Positions 1 to 18,488 of a DNA stretch of 64,000 nucleotides are shown in pieces. Source of the DNA: Eleginops maclovinus (Eukaryota > Chordata > Actinopteri > Perciformes > Eleginopidae); assembly GCF_036324505.1 (NCBI RefSeq), contig NC_086357.1, positions 23,499,793 through 23,563,792 on the forward strand. Direction: 5' to 3'. The notes beneath the pieces are model-generated. The model saw nothing but the letters and a program-made list of their open reading frames with translations. It was not told the DNA's origin and ran no database searches. A program made the translations under genes and the position numbers. Within the stretch, counting starts at the first letter, position 1. The number at the start of each line of letters is the position of its first letter.

Positions 1-3000
1 ACCATCTGCACCATATTGGGATTACATACTAAACAACTGTTGAAGCACTGCTTTAGGAAACAATCAAACCATCTGCATACATCCAACTCTTCCTGTTCAG
101 CAAGATCTGAAGTGCCCAGACAAGTCGTCCATATGCGAGTCAAACAAGACCCCTCCCTGCCGACAATTACTGTCAGGAGACATCCAGCAATTACTCCATT
201 CAATCTGCATGACCCGACAGGCTTACCAAGGATTCTAGGTAAACATTTAGATAGTTTTATAAGTGTGTTCTTTCTAATATAAGCACACAAAATGATTTGG
301 ATTGAGATAGCGTGACACGTTTTCAGGCTTTTAAGTAAAATCATTTGCAAAGCAGGCCAATCACAACTCTTCAAAACTGTTTGGGAAGCATTTCAAAGCT
401 AATTTGTATCTCTAGGCCTTTAGGTATTCTACTGCTTAATAGTTCAAGAACAGAGATCACAGACTCCGGGATAACACCAGGAACTGGGCAGCCAATAATA
501 GAAGTTCTAAGAAGAGGAACCAGCTTTTGATTAGTGTATTTTTATGCAGGTATTGTAATCAGGTCCATGTGCATCATCTACATCTGGCTTTCTTAGACCT
601 CTGTGATTCTGCACTCAGTAAATTAACAAGATTTTTGCTCAGCTCGAATGTACAAAAAAGAGAACTTAATGAGTCATGTTTGCAATATTATATGGATAAA
701 TGTATACAGTTATTCATAGTCATTAAAAAGTCATTTGCACCAGAGCATTAATATAAATCTAGCATTGTAATGTTTTAAAGCTCAAATGGGTGTCTGAGAA
801 TTAGTATTTTAAAGTACAAGTTCTCAGTGACAAATAAGTTGTAGTATTATTCCCAATAAATGCATCGATTAAAGCTTGAATAAATTCTAGTCAGAGGTTT
901 TAACGAGCTCACGTGTAGTTGTTTAAACTCCAGGAAGCTGTGTCTTGTTTTAACCTTTACTAATTTAGATAAAGCTTCCCAGAGATAATGACTCATAAAA
1001 CACAGTCAACAATCTACATACATCTGTAGAAGTCACAAGCTGAAAGCAACATGCAGTGCGAGTTCCCAGGCAAGAGAAATCTGGTCTCTGTAAAGCCGCA
1101 GCTGTGCTTGCTGGCCTGATGCTGCTTTGGGTCTAAACGAGCCACGTCTGTCCACAGACTCTGGGACAGGGAAGGGGCAGATGTCCCGCCCGGGGCTACG
1201 AGGCTCTTGTCTGTGGCCTTTCATACAACTTCCCAGGGGACCTTCTTTTAAAAGACAGACTACCCCCCACCCACCATGTTTCAGCGTGTGTACTTCAGAG
1301 CTATCCCAAACAAATTCCCCCTGAATACTCGGATCACTAAAGGAGGTTGGAAAAGGCCAAGAGTGGCGGCGGATGTGCTTGTGCTTTACAAAAACAAAGA
1401 GGGAGGGGGAGAGGGGAACACATGGGGGGGGGAGAGAAGGAGAGATGACCAAGAGATTTGGTGAGGCGAAAAAGCAATAGTATACACAGAGAAAAAGTAG
1501 GATTTAAAATGGGATAGATTTATTTGGGGGGGGGTTGGGCTGCAGCACAGACCACCCAACTGCGTCTCCCGACCCAGCCTGCTCCTAACAGCCTCACTTC
1601 TTCCACTGGAACCGGCGCTCAAAGAAACCAGCCCCTATGTTTAGCTTGTAAATGTTTAACCATCAATCAACATCATAAAACCCTCTCTGGATCCTGACTG
1701 GATGCTCTCCCTCCCTCTCTCGTTACTTCTAGCAGGTCCCTTCCACTTCTCCTCTTCCTCCCCCACACCCTCCCATCTCTCTTTATTCCCTCGGCTCGGC
1801 GGTGGTGGATGCTGGGCATATGCCAGTGCCACTCCCCTTTCTTTTCCAATCTGCCCCTCAGCTCCGTGACAGCCATCAATCATAGCTGACGCCATGGCGA
1901 CGGGTCCCTCGGGGAGGCGTTCGCCAGGCCCAGCGTGAATACGACGGGGTTTTTACGAGCGCTGCGGGCTGACGCACTCACCTCCCCCACCTCTAGACAA
2001 AGACAAGGGTCCAAGGACTGTACACACACACGCACACACACACACACGACCATCTTCAGAGCGAAGGGCAACCACAAGATGTCGGGGGGAGAGACGACCG
2101 CACAGAAACTCTGAAAGCTCCCCGCGGCGATCAGACTGACGGTGTTTCCTGGTTTGCTAAATGCTTTCCATGTTATGAAAATTGTCTCTGAAACCACGAG
2201 CTGCAATCTATCAACTCATCATCTCTCACAATCGGTCCGAGGGTGTTGTTTCCTTATTAAATACAAAGGAAATTGCTAAATCATATGATTTAAATAAGTT
2301 ATGTTGTTGTTATGATTATTTTTTGTCTAAAATGATGATTCCCCCTCAAAGACACATGCAGAGACGCTGGTCTACAATTTATAACAAAATACTGTCTTTT
2401 TTTTACAGATATTCAGTAAATCTTTTGGTCTGTAAATGTCAGAAATGGTACAAATATGAATCCGAGATTCTTAAAGTCAAAGTTAATGTCTTGAAATGGT
2501 TTGTTTACTTCAGTCCAAAACCCAAAAAGAGTCTGTTTGATATGACATGATAACCCCAACAGAAAAAGCAGGAAATGGATTCAGATTATAGTTTGAGAGG
2601 CTGAAAACAGCATATTCAGCCAGCTTTGCATGGAAATGGTACTTTAGACGTTGAGATAGTTGGCTGCTAATTTTCTGTTGATGGACTTCTCATTGTAGCT
2701 CTTGATAAAAATCACATAATACAAAAAACATCAAACATGAATTCTCTGTGAATTAATACTGGTTTTAAACAAAACGCACTCTTTTGATGCAATAATAAGG
2801 AATGCCTTTATTGAAAAATATTAGTGCCACTCTTCTGGCTCCCAGGTCACCTACCAGATCAGAAGGCCTGTTACCGTGACAACCCTATCTGCTAAGAGCA
2901 GGACCAACATCTCTGTTTTAACCCCTTCCTGTGTGACACACCACCAACCTTCCTACTGTGTAGCAGTGATCACGAGAGGACTCCTTAACCTCTAATGTCT

Positions 3001-4028
3001 TTTCTCGTCTGTGCTGACAACGCAGAAAACAGAACAGTGTTTTTTTTATTTATTTTTCCTGCCCTACAAGATGAAACACAAGGATGGAAACAAGCAGTTT
3101 GCACTTTCTTTGAACCTCAAGAGGCTCTTTTTGAATGCTTACTTAAAGCTGGAAACAATGCAGTTTCTAAAAAAAAGGCAGCATGGCTTAAATTGCATAT
3201 TTATCAAGATGCTAAACATAGCATGCAAATATGGAAGAGCTGTCATAGGATGAGCAGTCCCCTAATGAACTGTGTACTTGTCCTGAGCGCTTTATAATAG
3301 ATTTAGGATCCCAGACTGCCTTCACTGTTCTTCACTTAAAATTCATTAGGATTACGTCACTGCAGATAAAATGTTTCACTATAAACTGGAGCTACCACAC
3401 GTCAGGGTAGTGCGAAAGCTTTATAAAAATCAAGCTGTTTGTCTCTGAAGTTATGCAGAACACACACTAGTTTCTTATAGGGCTTTCCAACTGTGGCAGG
3501 GGGCTTAAGCCTGGAAAGGAGGGAGAGCGCTCGACAGGTCTGACTCAGGACATGCTGATGTCAGCATCATTTTTCCCAGAAGCCTATAAAGCTCACTGCT
3601 TCATTCAACCAAACGACAGGGCAAGATGACCATATAGAATTTAGGAGAAGACAAAAATATAGTATCCTAAATTGCATTCGGGATTCAAATAAAGCTGCAG
3701 AAGAGGCAGTGGACAAAACCAAAAGACTAAAGTGAATAAAAAGGGTGAAGCATGATGATTCTTCAAGCTAGAATGGATTCACAATAAGGTTAAGCCATAT
3801 CACACTTGAAGGGGTATGAGCGAGGTTTTGTCATGACTTTAGTGTTGACAAACCAAGATTATATGCACTTGTGCTCTGATAGTATCAACAACAACAACAA
3901 GAAACAGACTCATTGCACAACCCCAAGGTTGAGGCGCATTATTTACACCACTCCTTAGCGAAGTTGTTGTCTTCTTTAGCCGAAGACAGAGCAATATGTA
4001 CATCGGTTTCCGTGAAAGCACTACTCAC
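1..4028 (-). other. ssbp3: Intron 4 of ssbp3 (runs off left edge)
   Basis: No coding exon could be supported here on either strand. The stretch lies downstream, in the sense of the minus-strand gene, of the exon ending at 4029 with donor gtgagt. It is therefore read as the start of a long intron. The next expected SSBP segment, beginning SAAAAPSP in vertebrate proteins, was looked for and not found. The stretch contains a short CA array at 2022-2048, a purine/pyrimidine-biased patch at about 1380-1540 and 1690-1800, and otherwise AT-rich unique-looking DNA. Confidence 0.6.
2022..2048. repeat. Short (CA)n microsatellite
   Basis: About 13 CA units with one CG interruption. It lies in ssbp3 intron 4 and reads as UG in the minus-strand transcript. 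Confidence 0.9.
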
Positions 4029-5164
4029 GTAATCATGGAAGGCTTTCGCTTCACTGGAGTGGTCACATGTCTCTCTCCTCTCTGGCGCGGCACAATACAA
4101 GTCCCAGAATACACTGTGGAAGAGATCGGTCATAAAGCAAACAAAACCACACAACAACCCCTGAATACGTCTACAGGAAGACAAGAATATGTTCACTTAC
4201 CACCACCAGGAATGTAGGAATCCAGGGGGTTCTCCAAGTGTTATGTTTTTCTCCCATCGTATCTAGGAAATAGGGATTTCAATAATTATCCAAGGGTCTT
4301 AATTCAAAATAGTGTTGTTCCTTAAGAAGACATACACAGGAGGACACTACAGTGTGGGTGAAGTTTTTATCAAAATGTCACTTACCTCTGATAAAAAGGT
4401 CTGTGCAGACTTCTGAGCTCCTATGTGCAACAAATACTCATACACGTACAGAGCCAACCTGTGTGGGGGGGAAAAACACAATGTTCATTTAACAAACTGG
4501 TCAAACATAAACGTCAAAAAGCAGATTTAATCTTCTTCAACGAGCACTAGAGTGACTAGAGCCGGGCACAGGCCTTTTGAACAATGGCTGCCAAATAGCC
4601 TATGCCAAAAAAATGAGAAGGGGACTATGCAACCAAGCCAAAACCTGGGGTGAAATTCACCACAATAAGCAGGCAAAAAAAAGGAAAGTGCTGAAGCAAC
4701 AGTGTAATTCAGCGTCGTGTTGTGTTTTTTTTAAAAACAGCAGCTATTTATGAGCAGGGGTACAGTATCCTGGTGGCACTGATGGGGCTGAGGGAAATAA
4801 AAACGCGCAACACAGAAAACAATTTACTGTGCAGCATGTTATTGTTTCCTCCTCTTAAAAAACCTGCAGAAATATCATTAAAACACAGCCAAACTGAAGT
4901 GTGAATCGTTAAGCAGAGGTGTAAAGAGACTGGAAATAGCCATATTAGCAGAAACACGGCTCGGGGGAGGAATGGCGAGCAGACAAGGCGGTTCATTCAA
5001 TTCAGTTCTCGGTAGGAGGAAATCGCCTCCTGTTAGCCCGTCCAGCGAACAACAGAGGAACAACTTGCGAGGCGACAAATACACAAAAATAAAGGTTTCT
5101 GAGCTTACTTTTCTCTCGCCTGGCCGTCGGAGGGCACCGGGGAGCCTTTGCCTTTGGGGAACAT
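4029..5164 (-). CDS. ssbp3: Single-stranded DNA-binding protein 3-like (5' part, 4 exons)
   Basis: Coding exons in transcript order are 5164-5109, 4458-4386, 4262-4201 and 4113-4029. All have AG/GT borders and phases that join. The protein begins [19 protein letters not shown], then [19 protein letters not shown], a segment containing [20 protein letters not shown], and then [20 protein letters not shown] up to KAFHDY. This is the N-terminal LisH-type (LUFS) domain of the SSBP2/3/4 family. These nuclear co-factors bind and stabilise LDB1 in LIM-homeodomain complexes. The MF start and the GKGS..VPSDGQ spacing favour SSBP3 over SSBP2 and SSBP4, which start MYGKGK or MYAKGG. The proline- and glycine-rich remainder lies beyond the left edge. 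It diverges from acot11, as SSBP3 and ACOT11 do in human. Family assignment is firm; the paralogue is an inference. Confidence 0.93.
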
Positions 5165-5350
5165 TGTTTTGTGTGGGAGGACGACCGGCTTCTCGCTCTT
5201 TTTTATCGCTATTTCATCTGTCAGATCATCGCGGCCGCGACCCTCTCGCACTCCAACCGCACTCCTCCTCAACGCGATGTCTCAACCGAGCCTGGTCCGG
5301 GGGGGAAGAGGCGGGGTCAGATCTGACTGACGCAACCGACAGCCAATGAG
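5165..5350 (-). promoter_or_regulatory. Probable ssbp3 promoter and 5' UTR, CpG-rich
   Basis: The stretch just upstream of the ssbp3 start is GC- and CpG-rich compared with the AT-rich DNA beyond it. It includes a GC box (ggcggg, about 5310) and a CCAAT box at 5343-5347. No TATA box is evident. A CpG-island type promoter is expected for a broadly expressed gene; the start site was not determined. Confidence 0.5.
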
Positions 5351-7405
5351 AGCTCGCTGTTTGCCTTAAGGTCTACCTTGTCGTGCTTTTCAGTTTTTTA
5401 TGTTGTGACGACGATAGCTGTTATATCAGATAGACGTAATTTCATGAAGATTATTTATTATTTACCCTACTGATTTGAACCTAATCAGTGTAAATTAAAT
5501 ATACTGGTTATAACCAACATGTTATTTTATTTAATAAAAAGAAAAACAATGTCACAATAAGAAAGAAACTGAGATCATCTTTACTCTGAGAAATATTTAT
5601 TATGTAACAACAAATATGATGTATCATCTCCCTGAAAAGGTTTTCTGTTCCTTTATTTACCAACATATTTTATTTTGAATACACACATTTATATTTCATT
5701 TGATCCACACTTTTTATTATAGTAATTTAACCAACAATAGGCCTATTAATTGTATTATATATCGCGCTCCATACAAAAAGGACTCTATATTTCAGTTTAT
5801 TAACTATCAGCAACTTTTAATATAACTATTAAAGGAGGATTTGGTATTAAAAAGCCTTATTTTTGCTTACATAAGAAAAATGTGTATGTTTAGGCCTATG
5901 ATGCACAATAAATGAATACAAGTCACAAGCATATTACTATACAAGAGATGTGGGTTCGTGCTTCACTTTATAATGACAATGTCAAGGGTTGAACATGTCA
6001 AAGGCCTAGTCTTGAGTAACCTATGGAAGATATTAAAATGTCCACATAAGCATGTTGAAGATTAAAAAACAAAAACACTGTCTATAGTACCCATTAAAGA
6101 GTGTATCGTTGTTTAATTTGAATAAATTCATGGACAATATGGGTCCCCTTTACTTAAAGTAACTATCCAGTTCCACCTTAAAAATGTGGACGTAAGTAAC
6201 CACTACAGGGGAAGGTCTCTCCCCCTCTCTCTCCCCCTCCAGTGGTACAGCTGCTAAATCTGAAGCGTGTGTGTGCATGTGTGTGTTTATAAAGTTATTG
6301 AAGAATGAGTGTAATGAAGAGAGGTCCGGCTTGCAGGCTGCTGTTTCTCAGCCGGCATTAAGGTGTTGTACCCGGCGGTTCATTTGCACTTGAAGGAAAT
6401 GTATCAATATCACCATACGCAGTAAAATAGGTAAGCCTTTTTAATGGAGTTTTGTGTGAAATACGTTGATGATAGCTTTGTTTTGGACATGAAGTAGCAG
6501 GCTGCCTTATGTGTTCTTCTTATTATTCCACAACAGAGGTTCATGGTTCATGTTGTGGTATGTTTAATTTTTCTTGAGGTCAATGTAAAGGTCACTGCTG
6601 CTCCTGTCACCAATAACAGGAATGACAGGTGATCACTGTGGCCCACTGAAGGAGCAGCAGTTGTGGGCAAACCATGGGGCAAATACTTCTATCCCAACAA
6701 ATAGCTTCTATGAATACCCAATCTGGCTGCATGTCTTTTAATAGTTTGTCTGAGTCTGGAAATAGTTTCTGTCTCAGCTTGATAAAACATGCTCTTAAAA
6801 ATACAAATTCTATCCTATCCAAGACTGCATGCATGACAGAGTTCTTGAGAGGCAGGATAATTAAATGCTCCTGGTTGCAATCATAAATACGCATTTCAGG
6901 TTTCTCCTGATCCCCGAGTTATGGGACAAATATTGAGCAATTTGTCAGACCACAAACAGATTATTTAAAGCGTCTTATGTTGCAGCAGTGGCTCAATCTA
7001 TTCAGTTTTTACATTTGAACGAATTCTTGGTATGTAAGTATTACACACGTCTGTCCATTTGTAGTGGAGCTTCTGACTCAGGTTACTGCTAGAATGATGT
7101 GTGTGTTAACAGCTGTGTTGCTGACCCCTGAACCTCAACATGGAAAGTTTATTCAGGTGAAAGTGTCCATGAATGCATCCCAAACAGGTCTGACTTCCAT
7201 GAGCTTTCCAAGAAGCTCCTTTTAAACCAGAGACTGTATGAAATGTTTAGCTGATGTTTCAATGTCATGTTCCAGATTTCATGCCAAGGAATCTGTAAAC
7301 CTGTTAAGCCCCTGTTTTACTCTCTGGTCTACAGCTGGTGTAACCAAATGTTTGAAAGGCTTCACATTAGCTGTATTCAGGGATGTAGACTCAAATCATG
7401 CGTTA
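5351..7405. other. Intergenic DNA between ssbp3 and acot11
   Basis: Mostly AT-rich with no supported ORF. A short GT-rich patch at about 6267-6290 precedes a possible non-coding first exon of acot11. No RNA gene was recognised. Confidence 0.5.
6300..6430 (+). other. acot11: Candidate non-coding first exon of acot11
   Basis: The coding start at 7893 lies 13 bp after a good acceptor (tgtccgtgcag, ending 7880), so a 5' UTR exon must lie upstream. A consensus donor (ATAG|gtaagcc) at 6430/6431 follows a more GC-rich stretch with no long ORF. The pairing is inferred; RNA data would decide it. Confidence 0.3.
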
Positions 7406-7710
7406 AAGGGGCCCTATAGTGCTTATTTCAGGTTCATATTTGTATTTTTTGCCTCTACTGTGACATGTTTACATGCTATATTGTTCAAAAAGCTCATTTT
7501 TCTCATACTGCCTGTGCTGTAGCACCTCTTTTCACCCTCTGTCTGAAACCAGAGCCCAGTCCGCCCTGATTGGTTAGCTGGTCGATCTGTTGTGATTGGT
7601 CAACTGCTCAGGGATTTCCCGGCCCTTAGCCTATCACATACAATGTGTTGGAGGGCTGGCCAATAGAAGCGTGTGTTTTAAATAAAGGAGTCCAATGGAG
7701 GCGTTTTTAT
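7406..7710. repeat. Interspersed repeat family R1, copy A
   Basis: Begins near TTAAAGGGGCCCTAT and contains tttcaccctctgtctgaaac at about 7529, the same words found in tnni3k intron 7 at about 26282. The homology continues to about 7710 (aatggaggcgttt). The outer ends of copies A and B look like inverted repeats with TTAA/TTTAA at the edge, as in a non-autonomous DNA transposon. The superfamily is not certain. Confidence 0.65.
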
Positions 7711-7889
7711 ATCCAAACTGATGAATCATTTATTAAGAAAGTTGGAGATTCATTTAATGTAAGTTCACTAATAGGTTCATCTTTGCAGCTCTAGTGGGGA
7801 TCATTGTGTCTTTATTTGGATCCCAGGTTATACTTGAAATCTTACTTTAACACATTTGTCTTTGTTTTCTGTCCGTGCAGTTGGTGTGA

Positions 7890-15737
<7,848 letters not shown>

Positions 15738-16137
15738 CATCAGCAGGAAGGATTAGCATGAATGCACTGTCTCCCCCATACTTGAATGTACTGTACGTGT
15801 CCTACCATGATACAAACATCCTATTAATTGGTTTGTAGGTTCTTTAAAGTCCTTTATTCTCAGTGCCCCGTGTTTGAGGTATGAAGGAAGAGCGCACGAT
15901 GTGTCTGAGCCCCTCTTGGATTATAAGACTGAAGTTTTTGTAGAGCTAATATATATGGAAAACCTACTGTGTTATACTAATTTAAAGATCAATGAATCAT
16001 ATTTTGATAGAGATTTAAGTATTTAACACAATCTTTGCAATGTATGATCGCCATGTTTTTAATGGTGTTGCCAGTGTTTCATTCTAAACTGTGATGTGTC
16101 AATCCGCCTCTTGTTTTAGGATATTTTCTACCTCTTA

Positions 16138-16326
16138 AATAAAGTAAACTATTTGATCACGACTTTGAATACGAGTAGGCCAAGACGAACATTTATTGTG
16201 TAATGATGCTTTTATTTTGAAATGTATGTATATTAGAGGACAACTCTTGCACTGATTTTATGATGTATTTTGACATTTAATGGATCTCACATGCCAGGCT
16301 GTCTTGATTTGAACTGAAACAATAAA
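16138..16326 (+). terminator. acot11: acot11 polyadenylation signals
   Basis: AATAAA occurs at 16138-16143 and again at 16321-16326, 400 and 584 bp after the stop codon. Either could end the transcript; the second is followed by T/G-rich DNA. Confidence 0.5.
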
Positions 16327-16611
16327 CACAATGGACCAGTGGATTGTGCTCATTTGAGCCGTTGTGTTAGTGTTCACCTCCCTGACACTGCATTCCTACC
16401 ATTCCTTGACCATTTTCAAGGAACACAGCTGCAGCTCTACCCCACTGTAGCTGTGATGTTAGTGTTGTTATAGGTGCACAGGACAGAGGAGTAGTATGAA
16501 GTCCAAGTGAAACAGAAAGCTGGTGTTAATTGCTTACCAGGTATTGTGTTCCATGATCTTCCTGCTGTGATATCACCACTTCCTGGACAGCAAAACAGGG
16601 AAGTGCATAAG

Positions 16612-17230
16612 TACCAGCGGTGGAATGTTACAAAGTACATTTACTCAATTGTTTATTTAAAAACGCCCTGTTATGCTTTTGAGGGTTTCCCATTCCTGTA
16701 GTGTGTTATATAGTTTTCTGTGTATGTAAATGGTCTGCACAGACTAATCCCAAAGTTCTCTCCAGAGGGAATTTCGCTTTAAGGACTTATTCGAGATACT
16801 TGTTCTTTACTCAAGTATTTCCATTTTGTGGTCAATGTACTTCTACTTGCATTGTGAAGCTTAATATTGAACTCCTCTACATTATATAACACTCATAGTT
16901 TACTATAACTTCTTTTGTAAACATGTAATGTGATGCAGGACTGTAATCTTATATTACCTTGTAGTATTTCAGAAGTTATTAAGTTGACTCCACATTTACA
17001 AACTCCAACATTAAAATGAAATGACACGTATAGTTTAGTCATGAAAATATGATTATGATATCATAAAAGACTGTTAAAAAAAAGGAGCCATTTTGCATAC
17101 TTGGTACTTTTGATACATGGAGAACTTTTTACTGATAACACTTCTGAACTTCTACTTAGGTAACATTTTCAATTCAAAACTTCTACTTGTATTTTAAGAC
17201 CATATTATTTATACTTTTACTTAATTATAT
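16612..17230. repeat. AAGTACATTTACTC repeat family R2, with nested R1 copy
   Basis: Left edge gcggtggaatgttacaaag then tacatttactcaa; the right part has actcaagtatttccatttt, gtacttctactt and later ttctacttgtattttaa. This is the abundant fish repeat with inverted gtggtg..aagtac ends. An R1 fragment (about 16667-16775, with cctgtagtgtgttatatag at 16695-16713) interrupts it, so R1 inserted after R2. Confidence 0.55.
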
Positions 17231-17267
17231 ATCATATTTTATTAAATATTCCATTTCATTGCACTAT

Positions 17268-17391
17268 TTTATCTGTCGATTTCTTATTTTTATTTCTAAT
17301 TTTTTGTTATGCTTCACATTGTATTTTGCTGCTGTCCCAGTTTGGGATGAATAAAGTATTTCTGCTTCTGATTCTGATTCTGAAGTAAAGG
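17268..17391 (+). mobile_element. Retroposon 3' tail
   Basis: tttgctgctgtcccagtttg, then ggatgaataaagtatttctg and a (ctgatt)n tail. Only the 3' end of a LINE or SINE is recognisable. Confidence 0.5.
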
Positions 17392-17835
17392 ATCTGAGTT
17401 AATTTTTGTCCTGACAAGTGAATGCATCGGTGATTTACTGTCAAACACAAGAGCCACTAATCCTGTAAAATGAATCAGTTAAAGCGTCCCTGGATTTGTT
17501 ATGTGTTCTGGCCTGCAGCTTGATGCTGGCTGCCAGGTCACACCACTCTGCAGGTCACTGCACCTGATGTGTGCTATTCTCGTTAAAGGCCTCGGTCAGT
17601 GAGGCAAGCTGCCCCCCTCCCGAAGGACTTCATCAGCCCTCACTCCAAACCATCCTATTCGTTGTCTGTTTTAGAAAGCTAGTCTGCACCTGCCTGTCCC
17701 TGTTGGCTCTTAACACTTCCAACAGCCTCCATCTGAGCTCCTCCTGCCAGAGTGCTTTCTCCCTGGTGCTCTGCACGCTTTAGCGCCATTGGCAGCCACT
17801 CTGTGAGCTACAAACAGCTTTATAGTACTGCAAAG

Positions 17836-17945
17836 AGGCCTTATTATGCTTGTTGGGGTCTTCCCTTTCCTGTAGTGTGTTATATAGGCTTGTGAACATG
17901 TAAATGGTCTGCAAAGGCTAAAATCCAGAGGGGTTTTTCTCCACT
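17836..17945. repeat. Interspersed repeat family R1, copy D
   Basis: Shares cctgtagtgtgttatatag (17869-17887), atgtaaatggtctgcaaagg and ccagagggg with the copy near 16690 and with the reverse complement of the copy near 26590. Only one end of the family is present. Confidence 0.6.
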
Positions 17946-18349
17946 GAGGATTACAATGTCCTCCTTATCTGGGAATTTGCAGGAGTTCACATTCAAAAGG
18001 TAAATGCAACTTACTTGAGGGGTTTGAAGGACTGATTTCATTAAATTAAATACGATTAATTATCATAGTTATGCACAATTAAACCTGAGCAGAGGTCTAA
18101 TCTAACACTTTTACATGTTTGCAAGGCTGGTGAATTCGTTTTTAATCTTAGTTCACACATTACCTTTCCTAATAATATATATTACGGTGTATTTTGTTTA
18201 AGTGAACATTTATATATTGATCGTTCAAAACATTTTGCACTGTTGAAAGGCTTAGATGCATCACATTTAAAATAACATATTCCTACAGAAATGAATAAAC
18301 ATCGGCTGATTTATTGCTCATCATCTCTGTATGCCCCTGCAGATCCACC

Positions 18350-18488
18350 CACCTCACCACCACGTGCTCCTCTAACTCCCCGCCTACGTTGTAAACACTA
18401 AACACGTGACCGGAAGTGAGAGACTGAAAGCGACGGATTTGCTGCACGGTACCGTTAGATAAAACTTATGAGACATTAAAGCAAGAGA
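18350..18488 (+). promoter_or_regulatory. fpgt promoter with two CACGTG boxes and an ETS site
   Basis: Two E-boxes (CACGTG at 18361-18366 and 18403-18408) and an ETS-type site ACCGGAAGTG (18409-18418) lie within 130 bp of the start codon. No TATA box is seen. The second E-box and the ETS site abut. This is a housekeeping-type arrangement; binding is inferred from motif only. Confidence 0.55.

Noticed and set aside
1386..1895. Overlapping minus-strand frames in ssbp3 intron 4 as possible SSBP exons
   Set aside because: Low-complexity (Arg-, Gly-, Glu- or Pro-rich) translations of purine/pyrimidine-biased DNA, with none of the expected SSBP residues after KAFHDY.
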